DNA from: CAZPLZ01 sp964587525
GTDB taxonomy: Bacteria > Oederibacteriota > CAKKQC01
DNA: 13,917 nt
Direction: 5' to 3'
Assembly: GCA_964587525.1 (NCBI GenBank)
Contig: CAZPLZ010000088.1
Coordinates: 1 to 13,917 of the forward strand
Shown here: positions 1-6,421 of the stretch, one piece after another
Layout: every line of letters begins with the position of its first letter
Position numbering within the stretch: the first letter of the stretch is position 1
Program-made: the position numbers and the translations under genes
Notes under the pieces: generated by a model
Told to the model about the DNA's origin: nothing
Database searches by the model: none
What the model saw: only the letters and a program-made list of their open reading frames with translations

Positions 1-249
1 CCGCACCACTTTGATCGCCTGGATCTTCTTGTCCCCGGCGCTGGCCAGAATCACATTCACCGTGGAGGCAGCCTCCTTGGCCTCTGTCACCGCTTCCGTC
101 CCTCCGGCCGCCGGCGCGGCCGCGACGACTTGAGCGGCTTGAGCCGAAACCTGGAACTCAGCCTCAAACGCCTTGATGAAGTCGTTGAACTGAAGCAGGG
201 TCCAGGACTTCATGTCTTCGAGCACTTCCTGGGAATTTAATTTACTCAT
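1..249 (-). CDS. rplL: 50S ribosomal protein L7/L12, N-terminal part (truncated by window edge)
   Basis: The first 83 codons of ribosomal protein L7/L12 are visible; the rest lies beyond position 1. L7/L12 forms the flexible stalk of the large subunit that recruits translation GTPases such as EF-Tu. The visible protein starts MSKLNSQEVLEDMKSW, the helical dimerisation domain that docks on L10. An Ala/Pro/Gly-rich hinge follows at about residues 38-60, then the start of the globular C-terminal domain with the family signature GDKKIQAIKVVR at residues 72-83. The ATG start at 247-249 is supported by a strong GGAGG Shine-Dalgarno at 256-260. The gene lies 53 bases after rplJ, the usual order. That gap could hold an extra processing or initiation site, but I see no clear one. 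Confidence 0.95.
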   Translation of the reverse strand, partial: MSKLNSQEVLEDMKSWTLLQFNDFIKAFEAEFQVSAQAAQVVAAAPAAGGTEAVTEAKEAASTVNVILASAGDKKIQAIKVVR

Positions 250-302
250 CACCAGCCTCCATTTCTTACAGTTGTCAACAAAACCAAAAAAACATCCACA
301 CC

Positions 303-845
303 TTACGCTGAAGGCGTTTTTCTAGCCGCTTCCTTGAGAAGCAGCGCCAGTTTGACGTACACCCCGCTGAAACTCCTCGCGGCACGCGTCAGGGCCGCCT
401 TCATGGTCATCGCCATCATGGTCAAAAGTTCCAGCCGGCCGGGCAGGGCAGCCAGCGCTTTCAAGCTGTCCAACGTCAGCAGGCGCCCATCCATGAACGC
501 TCCCTTCAGCTTCAGCCTCTCGTGCGCGCTCGCATAGCGTTGAATCGCCTTCACCGCCAGCAGCGAATCCTCACCCACAAACGCCACGGCGGTATTGAAT
601 TTCAGCCATGCCTCACACCCGGTCACGTTTTCCTGCTCGCACGCGATCCGCATGAGGCGATTCTTCACCACCTTGAGCCGGCCTAAAGCCGGCCTCATCG
701 CCTTGCGCAGCTCGGAGGTCTCGGCACTGTCAAGGGCCTGGCAGTCCAGAAACACCATGCCGGAAGACCCGCGAATCAGCTCACGGAGTTCGTCAACGTG
801 ATGGACACGCTCGACGTGGCCTGGACTCCCGTTCACAGCCATCAT
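303..845 (-). CDS. rplJ: 50S ribosomal protein L10
   Basis: L10 is the base of the L7/L12 stalk: it binds 23S rRNA with L11 and carries L7/L12 dimers on its C-terminal helix. The 180-residue protein has the family's VKN-x-LxR motif (VKNRLMRIA, residues 60-68), the GCEAWLKFNTAVAF segment, and an LPGRLELLTMM stretch near residue 140. A long alanine/lysine-rich C-terminal helix follows, as expected for L7/L12 docking. Two consecutive ATG codons (843-845 and 840-842) could start it. The AGGGAG Shine-Dalgarno at 851-856 is 5 bases from the first and 8 from the second, so the second may be the main start. The first ATG overlaps the rplA stop as ATGA, indicating translational coupling. In many bacteria L10 represses its own operon by binding leader mRNA; no such structure is evident here. 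Confidence 0.96.
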   Translation of the reverse strand: MMAVNGSPGHVERVHHVDELRELIRGSSGMVFLDCQALDSAETSELRKAMRPALGRLKVVKNRLMRIACEQENVTGCEAWLKFNTAVAFVGEDSLLAVKAIQRYASAHERLKLKGAFMDGRLLTLDSLKALAALPGRLELLTMMAMTMKAALTRAARSFSGVYVKLALLLKEAARKTPSA

Positions 846-1549
846 GACGACTCCCTCGACTCAAAGCCGTGGCTATCAACCTCGATCCCCGGCCCCATGG
901 TGGAGGCCAGAAACACACGCCTCAGGTACCCGCCTTTCGCCGCTGCTGGCCGCGCGCGGATGACCGCATCCATGACCACGTTCGCATTCTCCACGAGCTG
1001 CTCAGTCGTGAACGACACCCTGCCGATACCAAGGTGCACGATACCGTAGCTGTCGGGGCGAATCTCAACGCGTCCTCCTTTGGATTCCTTCACAATCCGC
1101 CCTACGTCAAGGGTCACCGTGCCAGATTTGGGATTGGGCATGAGCCCTCTCGGGCCCAGCACGCGGCCAAGCTTTCCCACCTCACGCATCATATCCGGCG
1201 TTGCAACGACCACGTCAAAATCGGTCCACCCTTTCGAGATTTTTTCAATGAGTTCATCAGCGCCTACATAATCAGCCCCAGCACTTTGCGCTTCTTTCTC
1301 TTTGTCGCCTTTCGCCAGCACGAGCACCTTCTTGGCTCGGCCGGTTCCGTGCGGCAGAACGGCGGCGGCTCGAACACTCTGATCGCTCTGCTTCGGATCG
1401 ATGCCAAGCCGCACGGTCATCTCCACGCTCTCGTCGAATTTCGCTTTTCCACACTGCTTGACCAGCTCCACCGCCTCAGGCACAGTGTACTTCTTCCCTT
1501 TCTGCAACAACGCGACAGCCGCAGCGTACCGTTTCCCCTGCGAGGTCAT
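842..1549 (-). CDS. rplA: 50S ribosomal protein L1
   Basis: L1 binds 23S rRNA at the mobile L1 stalk near the E site and in many bacteria represses the L11-L1 mRNA. The 235-residue product has the signature LGPRGLMPNPKSGTVT (residues 131-146), the GRVEIRPDSYGIVHLGIG segment, and the conserved STMGPGIEVD near the C terminus. The frame stays open far upstream through rplK. I chose ATG 1547-1549 because it gives the N terminus MTSQGKRYAAAV expected of the family and overlaps the rplK stop as ATGA, the same arrangement as at rplA/rplJ. A short tail of about ten residues (SHGFESRESS) follows the usual L1 end; its DNA also carries the rplJ Shine-Dalgarno, which may explain the extension. Confidence 0.96.
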   Translation of the reverse strand: MTSQGKRYAAAVALLQKGKKYTVPEAVELVKQCGKAKFDESVEMTVRLGIDPKQSDQSVRAAAVLPHGTGRAKKVLVLAKGDKEKEAQSAGADYVGADELIEKISKGWTDFDVVVATPDMMREVGKLGRVLGPRGLMPNPKSGTVTLDVGRIVKESKGGRVEIRPDSYGIVHLGIGRVSFTTEQLVENANVVMDAVIRARPAAAKGGYLRRVFLASTMGPGIEVDSHGFESRESS

Positions 1550-1974
1550 CCCTTCACCTCCAGCCCCATGCTCCGAGCCGTGCCCTCCACTTGTGACACC
1601 GCCGCCTCGATGGTGACGGCGTTCAGATCCGGCATCTTCTGCTTGGCAATGTCCCGCACAGTCTCCCGACTCACCTGACCAATCTTCGTCCGGCTTGGTT
1701 CGGCCGAAGCCTTGGCAATGCCCGCAGCACGTTTTAGCAGAACTGATACCGGCGGCGTCTTGGTGATAAACGTGAAACTCCGGTCCTGGTAGACCGTAAG
1801 AACCACCGGGATCACCAGGCCCTCCTGATTGGCGGTCTGCGCATTGAACTGTTTGCAGAATTCCATGATGTTGACGCCGTGCTGCCCCAGCGCCGGGCCC
1901 ACGGGCGGCGCGGGCGTGGCTGCGCCAGCACGAATCTGCAGCTTCACCATCCCAATCGCTTTTTTCGGCGGCAT
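1546..1974 (-). CDS. rplK: 50S ribosomal protein L11
   Basis: L11 binds the GTPase-associated region of 23S rRNA and helps factor binding and the stringent response. The 142-residue length is typical. The N-terminal domain shows KLQIRAGAATPAPPVGPALG followed by QHGVNIMEFCKQFN (residues 11-44), with the proline-rich helix used in factor contacts. The C-terminal RNA-binding domain includes TPPVSVLLKRAAGI and an IAKQKMPDLNA segment. The ATG at 1972-1974 shares one base with the nusG stop (TGATG), and its own stop overlaps the rplA ATG. No separate strong Shine-Dalgarno is apparent, so initiation is probably coupled to nusG translation. Confidence 0.97.
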   Translation of the reverse strand: MPPKKAIGMVKLQIRAGAATPAPPVGPALGQHGVNIMEFCKQFNAQTANQEGLVIPVVLTVYQDRSFTFITKTPPVSVLLKRAAGIAKASAEPSRTKIGQVSRETVRDIAKQKMPDLNAVTIEAAVSQVEGTARSMGLEVKG

Positions 1975-2495
1975 CAGGTTGTCTCCACTTGCTCGAAATC
2001 AACCTCAAGGGGGGTCTGCCGGCCAAAAATGGAGACGCTGATGCGCAACTTGCCGCGTTGCGGGTTCACTTCCTCGATCACCCCCTGGAAGTTCACGAAA
2101 GGCCCGCTGGTAATCTTGACCGGCTCGCCTTGCTCAAACACGGTCTTGGGCCGAGGCCGCGCCTTCGCCTGACCAATCTGCTTGAAGATGGCCTCCATCT
2201 CGCTTTCCTGAAGCGGAACGGGCCGGTCTCCCCCCAGGAACCCCGTGATCCGCGGTGTCTCGCGGATCGTGTGCCAGAGCTCATCATTCATCTCCAGCCG
2301 CACCAGAATGTAGCCTGGAAAGAATTTACGCTGAGAGATCTTTTTCTTGCCTTCACGTATCTCTGCGATTTCCTCCGTTGGGATCAGGATCTGCTCCACC
2401 TTCTCGGCCAATCCCACGTCCTCGATACGTTTGAGCAGGTGTTCTTTCACTTTCTGCTCAAACCCCGAATACGTATTCACCACGTACCATTCCAT
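1974..2495 (-). CDS. nusG: Transcription termination/antitermination protein NusG
   Basis: NusG is the universal elongation factor that binds the RNA polymerase clamp and links it to Rho or to S10 of the trailing ribosome. The 173-residue product has an N-terminal NGN domain starting MEWYVVNTYSGFEQKV, with the RKFFPGYILVRLEM core (residues 57-70) and TPRITGFLGG. A C-terminal KOW domain follows at about residues 120-173 (GEPVKITSGPFVNFQGVI). The frame is open 11 codons further upstream, but I chose the ATG at 2493-2495: it gives the family N terminus and has an AGGA Shine-Dalgarno 9 bases before it. It lies 19 bases after secE, the nearly universal order, and overlaps rplK by one base. Confidence 0.97.
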   Translation of the reverse strand: MEWYVVNTYSGFEQKVKEHLLKRIEDVGLAEKVEQILIPTEEIAEIREGKKKISQRKFFPGYILVRLEMNDELWHTIRETPRITGFLGGDRPVPLQESEMEAIFKQIGQAKARPRPKTVFEQGEPVKITSGPFVNFQGVIEEVNPQRGKLRISVSIFGRQTPLEVDFEQVETT

Positions 2496-2504
2496 AGGAT
2501 TGAT

Positions 2505-2508
2505 TCCT
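2505..2508 (-). promoter_or_regulatory. Shine-Dalgarno deciding the nusG start
   Basis: AGGA lies 9 bases before the ATG at 2493-2495. An upstream alternative start in the same frame has no comparable site and would add 11 residues foreign to NusG. Confidence 0.7.
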
Positions 2509-2514
2509 AGAACC

Positions 2515-2709
2515 TCACCGCAGGACAACCTTGATCCCCTGCGAAACGAACCAATCGTAGACCGCGAGCAGTCCTGCCATCGCGATGGTCGTCACAATGA
2601 CCACACTCGTGGCCCCCACGATCTCCCGCGGCGTCGGCCATGTAATCTTCCGCATCTCCTGAGACACTTCCTGCAGGAAGAGTTTGAGTTTCTCAAATTG
2701 TTCTCGCAC
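2515..2709 (-). CDS. secE: Preprotein translocase subunit SecE (short form, GTG start)
   Basis: SecE is the essential clamp subunit of the SecYEG channel in the inner membrane. This is the short, single-membrane-helix form of 64 residues. An amphipathic N-terminal helix (residues 1-20) leads into the conserved ITWPTPREI motif (22-30), then one hydrophobic segment at about 33-52 (ATSVVIVTTIAMAGLLAVYD). The start is GTG at 2707-2709. A stop codon four codons upstream in frame leaves no other upstream choice, and the next ATG is inside the conserved helix. No convincing Shine-Dalgarno lies in the 19 bases between this codon and the 3' end of tRNA-Trp, so expression may depend on tRNA processing or weak initiation. 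secE followed by nusG is the standard order. Confidence 0.94.
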   Translation of the reverse strand: MREQFEKLKLFLQEVSQEMRKITWPTPREIVGATSVVIVTTIAMAGLLAVYDWFVSQGIKVVLR

Positions 2710-2728
2710 GAAACTTAGCTACGAGGAG

Positions 2729-2801
2729 CAGGCCTGGCAGGAGTTGAACCTGCAACCCCCGGATTTGGAGTCCGGTGCTCTGCCAATTGAGCTACAGGCC
2801 T
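2729..2801 (-). tRNA. tRNA-Trp (anticodon CCA)
   Basis: A 73-base cloverleaf reads on the minus strand. It has a 7-bp acceptor stem (AGGCCTG with CAGGCCT), a D arm with GCTC/GAGC, and an anticodon stem CCGGA/TCCGG closing a CTCCAAA loop, so the anticodon is CCA. The T arm is GCAGG-TTCAACT-CCTGC, and the discriminator base is G, as is usual for tRNA-Trp. The 3' CCA is not encoded and must be added after processing. The mature 5' end is only 4 bases from the rpmG stop and the 3' end 19 bases from secE, so the tRNA is cut out of a mixed mRNA. A tRNA-Trp next to secE is a common bacterial arrangement. Confidence 0.97.
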
Positions 2802-2805
2802 CCAA

Positions 2806-2955
2806 TTACTTGGATTCCCGGTGCAACAGGTGCCTGCGGCAAAACGAGCAAAACTTCTTCAATTCGACACGGCCGCTCTGCTTCTTCCGATCTTTCGTGG
2901 TAGTGTAATTGAGCCGCTTGCACTGCGAACAGGCCAGATGCACCACTTCCCGCAC
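2806..2955 (-). CDS. rpmG: 50S ribosomal protein L33 (zinc-ribbon form)
   Basis: This 49-residue protein of the large subunit sits near the E site. It reads MREVVHLACSQCKRLNYTTT, then KDRKKQSGRVELKKFCSFCRRH. Two cysteine pairs, CxxC at residues 9-12 and CxxC at 36-39, make this the zinc-binding version of L33 rather than the cysteine-free form. The NYTTTKDRK core is diagnostic. The start is GTG at 2953-2955, reached two codons after an in-frame TAA. It lies 34 bases after the tuf stop. A small hairpin (2958-2971) sits directly before the start and no strong Shine-Dalgarno is present. Confidence 0.95.
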   Translation of the reverse strand: MREVVHLACSQCKRLNYTTTKDRKKQSGRVELKKFCSFCRRHLLHRESK

Positions 2956-2957
2956 GA

Positions 2958-2971
2958 CTTACTTCTGTAAG
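2958..2971 (-). promoter_or_regulatory. Small hairpin abutting the rpmG start
   Basis: On the minus strand CTTAC-AGAA-GTAAG forms a perfect 5-bp stem with a 4-base loop, ending 2 bases before the GTG of rpmG. It is not followed by a T-run, so it is not an intrinsic terminator. It could limit ribosome access to rpmG or be an RNA-processing signal between tuf and rpmG. The stem is short, so chance is possible. Confidence 0.35.
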
Positions 2972-2989
2972 GACAAACGAACGACAGAC

Positions 2990-4189
2990 CTAGTCGGTGA
3001 TGCTCGAGATCACACCAGCGCCGACGGTGTGGCCACCTTCACGGATGGCGAAACGCTGGCCTTTCTCCATGGCGACAGGCGTGATGAGTTCCACCTCAGT
3101 TGTGATATTGTCGCCCGGCATCACCATCTCGACCCCCTGAGGCAGGGTGATGGTCCCGGTCACATCCGTCGTGCGCATGTAGAACTGGGGGCGGTAACCC
3201 TTGAAAAACGGCGTGTGGCGCCCGCCCTCCTCTTTCGTCAGCACGTACACCTCGCCCTGGAACTTTCGGTGCGGGGTAATCGAACCCGGTTTGGCCAGCA
3301 CCTGGCCGCGCTGCACATCGGTCTTCTCAATGCCGCGTAGCAACGCGCCGACATTGTCGCCCGCCTGCGCGTCATCCAGCAGCTTCCGGAACATCTCGAG
3401 GCCCGTCGTCACCGTCTTCCGCGTCGGCTTGATCCCCACAATCTCAACTTCCTCGTTGACCTTAAGCTTGCCACGCTCGACACGGCCCGTAACCACAGTT
3501 CCCCGCCCGGTGATGGAGAACACGTCCTCAACCGACATCAGAAACGGCTTGTCAATATCGCGAACTGGCGTCGGAATGAAGGAATCCACCTCGCTCATCA
3601 ATTTCAAGATCGGGCCGCAGTGCTCGCAGGTGTCCTTTCCGCAGCCACATTCCATGGCTTTCAACGCAGACCCCCGAACGATAGGAGTTTTGTCGCTGGG
3701 GAACCCGTACTTTTTGAGCAGGTCACGAATCTCCTCCTCCACGAGGTCGATCAGCTCAGGATCCGCCATGTCCATCTTGCACAGGAACACCACGATCTCC
3801 GGCACACCCACCTGGCGCGCGAGCAGGATGTGTTCGCGGGTCTGCGGCATCGCCCCATCCGGTGCCGACACGACCAGGATCGCACCGTCCATCTGGGCTG
3901 CGCCTGTGATCATGTTCTTGATGTAGTCGGCGTGACCAGGACAGTCGATGTGCGCATAATGGCGGTTCGCCGTTTCGTACTCGACGTGCTGGATCGCAAT
4001 GGTGATGCCCCGCTCCTTCTCCTCCGGTGCGTTGTCGATGGAATCAAATTCTCGCACTTGGACCGCTGGAAACTGGGCATGAAGGACCTTAGTGATGGCG
4101 CTCGTGAGGGTCGTCTTCCCATGGTCGACGTGCCCAATGGTCCCAACGTTGACATGCGGCTTGGTGCGATCAAATTTCGGCTTTGCCAT
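2990..4189 (-). CDS. tuf: Elongation factor Tu with a cysteine cluster in the G domain
   Basis: EF-Tu delivers aminoacyl-tRNA to the ribosomal A site in a GTP-dependent step. The 399-residue protein has the P-loop GHVDHGKT (19-26), switch I ERGITI (59-64), DCPGHAD (82-88) and the G5-type GSALKA (173-178). Domains 2 and 3 follow, with FSITGRGTVVTGRVERG and the C-terminal GGHTVGAGV. Two departures stand out. The guanine-recognition motif, normally NKxD, reads CKMD (137-140), with a TGC codon for the first residue. Residues 181-191 form CGCGKDTCEHC, a C-x-C-x4-C-x2-C cluster in a region that in E. coli EF-Tu has no such cysteines. An AAAGGAG Shine-Dalgarno lies 8 bases before the ATG. The gene follows tRNA-Thr and precedes rpmG in the same operon. 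Confidence 0.98.
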   Translation of the reverse strand: MAKPKFDRTKPHVNVGTIGHVDHGKTTLTSAITKVLHAQFPAVQVREFDSIDNAPEEKERGITIAIQHVEYETANRHYAHIDCPGHADYIKNMITGAAQMDGAILVVSAPDGAMPQTREHILLARQVGVPEIVVFLCKMDMADPELIDLVEEEIRDLLKKYGFPSDKTPIVRGSALKAMECGCGKDTCEHCGPILKLMSEVDSFIPTPVRDIDKPFLMSVEDVFSITGRGTVVTGRVERGKLKVNEEVEIVGIKPTRKTVTTGLEMFRKLLDDAQAGDNVGALLRGIEKTDVQRGQVLAKPGSITPHRKFQGEVYVLTKEEGGRHTPFFKGYRPQFYMRTTDVTGTITLPQGVEMVMPGDNITTEVELITPVAMEKGQRFAIREGGHTVGAGVISSITD

Positions 4190-4232
4190 GCTTGAAACTC
4201 CTTTACGTTAATGAATTCGCTCTCCGTGGATA

Positions 4233-4304
<72 letters not shown>

Positions 4305-4332
4305 ATTCCTGCTCTCCAGGGTACGAAACTAC

Positions 4333-4362
4333 AGTCTAAACAAAACAATAAGCTCGAGTCAA
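4333..4362 (-). promoter_or_regulatory. Candidate sigma70-type promoter of the tRNA-Thr/tuf/ribosomal operon
   Basis: On the minus strand TTGACT (4357-4362) matches five of six bases of the -35 consensus. TAGACT (4333-4338) matches four of six of the -10, with an 18-base AT-rich spacer in otherwise GC-rich DNA. Transcription would start near 4326, about 20 bases before the tRNA-Thr 5' end. This is where an operon promoter is expected: after larC and before the first stable RNA. Confidence 0.55.
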
Positions 4363-4398
4363 GACAGTCCCTCCCCTCAGAACTCCTCTCCCGCGCTT

Positions 4399-4460
4399 AT
4401 TCCTCAGGGGTTTTCGACCCCCCGTCTCGCGACTGCATAATTCGTACCATACTGAGGAAT
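4399..4460. repeat. Inverted repeat between larC and the tuf operon promoter
   Basis: ATTCCTCAG at 4399-4407 is perfectly complementary to CTGAGGAAT at 4452-4460, separated by 44 bases. A second short G4/C4 stem (4407-4410 with 4418-4421) sits just inside the left arm. The structure lies directly after the larC stop and before the tuf operon promoter. It could help end larC transcription or be a protein-binding site, but there is no T-run, so it is not a classic intrinsic terminator. Confidence 0.4.
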
Positions 4461-4466
4461 TAACTG

Positions 4467-5666
4467 TCAAGTGTGGCGCTTGTTTCGATGTGAGACCTCC
4501 CACCACAACCCGCGGGCTTCTTCCAGAACCAGCCGGGCCGGGACCCCGGCACGCTCCGCCAAGCGCACCACCTCTCGATACTCCGGGACAGCATGCAGCG
4601 TGGCTCCTGCGCCCGCCACTTTGAAGTGCAGCACCCCAAAGCGCGTGCGCAGCCGGTGAATCCGGCGAGGGAGCCGGATGCGGGCCGGGCGGGTCACGCG
4701 AACCCCCAGGGTTGAGGTTTCCTCGAGAAAAGCCCGGACCACTTGGGTAAGCTTCCCGTGCTCGGCAAGGGCGGTTAGCGCCATGCCTGGCCGGCTCCGC
4801 TTCATCTGGACCGGCGCTGTCCAGGCTTCCAGTGCACCTTCCCGGTACGCCCGACCGAGAAACGCTTCGATCAACTGCGGGCTCATATCGTCCACCACCG
4901 CGTCGATCTGGCAGATGTCCTCTGTCATGCCGTCCGCAAGGTCCACAAGGTTGGATCCGAGGAACACGCGCAAGAGGTTGGGGCAAGGCCCGCCGTCTGT
5001 GGCCCCAGCCCCGTAGCCAATCCGCTCGACGGTGACCGGAGGCGGCAAACCCGGCGTGCCGAGGATCGCCAGGATCGCCACGCCGGTGGGGGTCGCCAGC
5101 TCACCACGCCCGCTGCCGAACTGCACCTGCTGGCCGCGCAGGAGCTCAGCCGTGCCCGGAGCGGGAATGGGTAACTCACCGTGCTGCGTGGTGACCGTAC
5201 CCGTGCCAACGGTTACCGGCGAGACGTAGATCCTCTCCACACCGAGTTGATGAAGCGCCAGCAGCACACCGTAGATATCCACGATGGTGTCCAGGTCTTC
5301 TAGTTCGTGCAAATGGACATGGCGGGCGGCCACCCCATGGACTTTTCCTTCCACCGTGAGGATCCGGCGCACGATCCGCTCACCCTTCACCGCAACGGCC
5401 GCGGGCAACCCTGCGGACGTTGCGGAGCGCATCACCGTAGCCAGCAAACGCCGCGGGGGTTTCGAGCACTTCACCTCCACGCGGGTGCCATAAAACCCAC
5501 CGCGTTTGACACGGTCAATTGTCCAGTGCCATGGCGGAAGGCTTAAGCGCTTCAGGTCACGCGCGATCGCACGCGGCGGGCAGCCCGCATCGATGAGCGC
5601 GCCTAGGATCATGTCTCCGCTCACACCCGAAAAGCAATCGAAGTACGCGACCTTCGCCACCGTCAT
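4467..5666 (-). CDS. larC: LarC, nickel insertase for the nickel-pincer cofactor
   Basis: LarC inserts nickel into pyridinium-3,5-bisthiocarboxylic acid mononucleotide in a CTP-dependent step, finishing the NPN cofactor used by lactate racemase LarA and relatives. The 399-residue protein begins with the family hallmark YFDCFSGVSGDMILGALIDAG (core at residues 8-22). It has a histidine-rich HVHLHELE (116-123), a TPTG motif near 192, VDDMSPQ (258-264), KRSRPG (289-294), ETSTLGVR (317-324) and PEYREVVRLA near 361. Both LarC halves lie in one uninterrupted frame, unlike Lactobacillus plantarum, where a frameshift joins larC1 and larC2. The ATG at 5664-5666 overlaps the larB stop (ATGA) and has an AAGGAG Shine-Dalgarno 9 bases upstream inside larB. 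No larE or larA lies in the window. Confidence 0.95.
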   Translation of the reverse strand: MTVAKVAYFDCFSGVSGDMILGALIDAGCPPRAIARDLKRLSLPPWHWTIDRVKRGGFYGTRVEVKCSKPPRRLLATVMRSATSAGLPAAVAVKGERIVRRILTVEGKVHGVAARHVHLHELEDLDTIVDIYGVLLALHQLGVERIYVSPVTVGTGTVTTQHGELPIPAPGTAELLRGQQVQFGSGRGELATPTGVAILAILGTPGLPPPVTVERIGYGAGATDGGPCPNLLRVFLGSNLVDLADGMTEDICQIDAVVDDMSPQLIEAFLGRAYREGALEAWTAPVQMKRSRPGMALTALAEHGKLTQVVRAFLEETSTLGVRVTRPARIRLPRRIHRLRTRFGVLHFKVAGAGATLHAVPEYREVVRLAERAGVPARLVLEEARGLWWEVSHRNKRHT

Positions 5667-6418
5667 GCCCGTCTTCTCCTTCTGGCGATGCGTGCCGCAA
5701 GGTACCCAGCACCAAAGCCGTTGTCGATATTCACCACGGCAACCCCAGGCGCGCAGGAGTTCATCATCGCCAGGAGCGCCGCCAGCCCGCGATAGCTTGC
5801 GCCATACCCCACGCTGGTGGGCACCGCGATGATGGGCGCGGCAACCATGCCTCCGACCACGCTTGGCAAGGCGCCCTCCATACCCGCGACGACCACCAGC
5901 GCATCGGACGAAGTCAAAACCCTGCGAGCGGCCAGCAGCCGGTGCAATCCCGCCACCCCAACGTCATAACGCCGCCTGACTTTGACCCCAATGAACTCTG
6001 CAGTGCGTGCGGCTTCTTCCGCCACCGGGATGTCTCCCGTCCCGGCGCACAAGACACCCACGGTCCCTCTTGGAGCGGGCCTGAATGTCCCGGCCGTCAG
6101 GATCCGAGACACCGGATCATAGCTGGCAGGAACTCCGGTGGCGAGGAGTCGCGCATGCAGCGCCTCGGGCGCGCGGGTGGCCAGCGCCCGCCGGTTGTGC
6201 CGGAAGAGGCTGCGTATGATCGCCTCGGCCTGATCCAGGGTCTTCCCCTGGCACAACACGACCTCCGGCACCATGGTCCGCCGACCCCGGTCCACATCCA
6301 CGCGTGCAAACCCGAGGTCGGCGAACGGCATCCAGTCGAGCTGGCGCGCTGCGGCCCGGGGCGAGAGCCGGCCCTGCTGAACCGCCTGAAAAATCCTAAG
6401 CACCCTTGTGGGAGTCAC
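5663..6418 (-). CDS. larB: LarB, pyridinium-3,5-biscarboxylic acid mononucleotide synthase
   Basis: LarB carboxylates and hydrolyses nicotinic acid adenine dinucleotide to give the first intermediate of the nickel-pincer cofactor. The 251-residue protein has the LarB N-terminal region with LGFARVDVDRGRR (35-47) and EVVLCQGKT (52-60). The PurE-like carboxylase fold follows: VLCAGTGDIPVAEEA (122-136), VGVAGLHRL (153-161), VVVAGMEGALPSVVGG (175-190), PTSVGYGAS (200-208) and NIDNGFGAGY (230-239). The start is taken as GTG at 6416-6418, two codons after an in-frame stop that also ends yraN. No good Shine-Dalgarno is seen, so coupling to yraN is likely. A GTG five codons further in is an alternative. 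It is followed with a 4-base overlap by larC, which acts later in the same pathway. Confidence 0.94.
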   Translation of the reverse strand: MTPTRVLRIFQAVQQGRLSPRAAARQLDWMPFADLGFARVDVDRGRRTMVPEVVLCQGKTLDQAEAIIRSLFRHNRRALATRAPEALHARLLATGVPASYDPVSRILTAGTFRPAPRGTVGVLCAGTGDIPVAEEAARTAEFIGVKVRRRYDVGVAGLHRLLAARRVLTSSDALVVVAGMEGALPSVVGGMVAAPIIAVPTSVGYGASYRGLAALLAMMNSCAPGVAVVNIDNGFGAGYLAARIARRRRRA

Positions 6419-6421
6419 ACG

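Noticed and set aside
869..1678. Long plus-strand open frame of 269 codons opposite rplA and rplK
   Set aside because: It is antisense to two certain ribosomal protein genes and arises from their GC-rich codon pattern; the product resembles no family.
1550..2026. Upstream extension of the rplA frame through rplK
   Set aside because: The N-terminal 159 codons are a frame-shifted reading of rplK. The true L1 start is the ATG at 1547-1549.
3620..4195. Plus-strand open frames opposite tuf
   Set aside because: They are shadows of the highly conserved tuf gene, with no ribosome-binding site and no recognisable domain.
4407..4421. GGGG...CCCC hairpin as an intrinsic terminator for larC
   Set aside because: The stem is only about 4 bp and no T-run follows on the minus strand.
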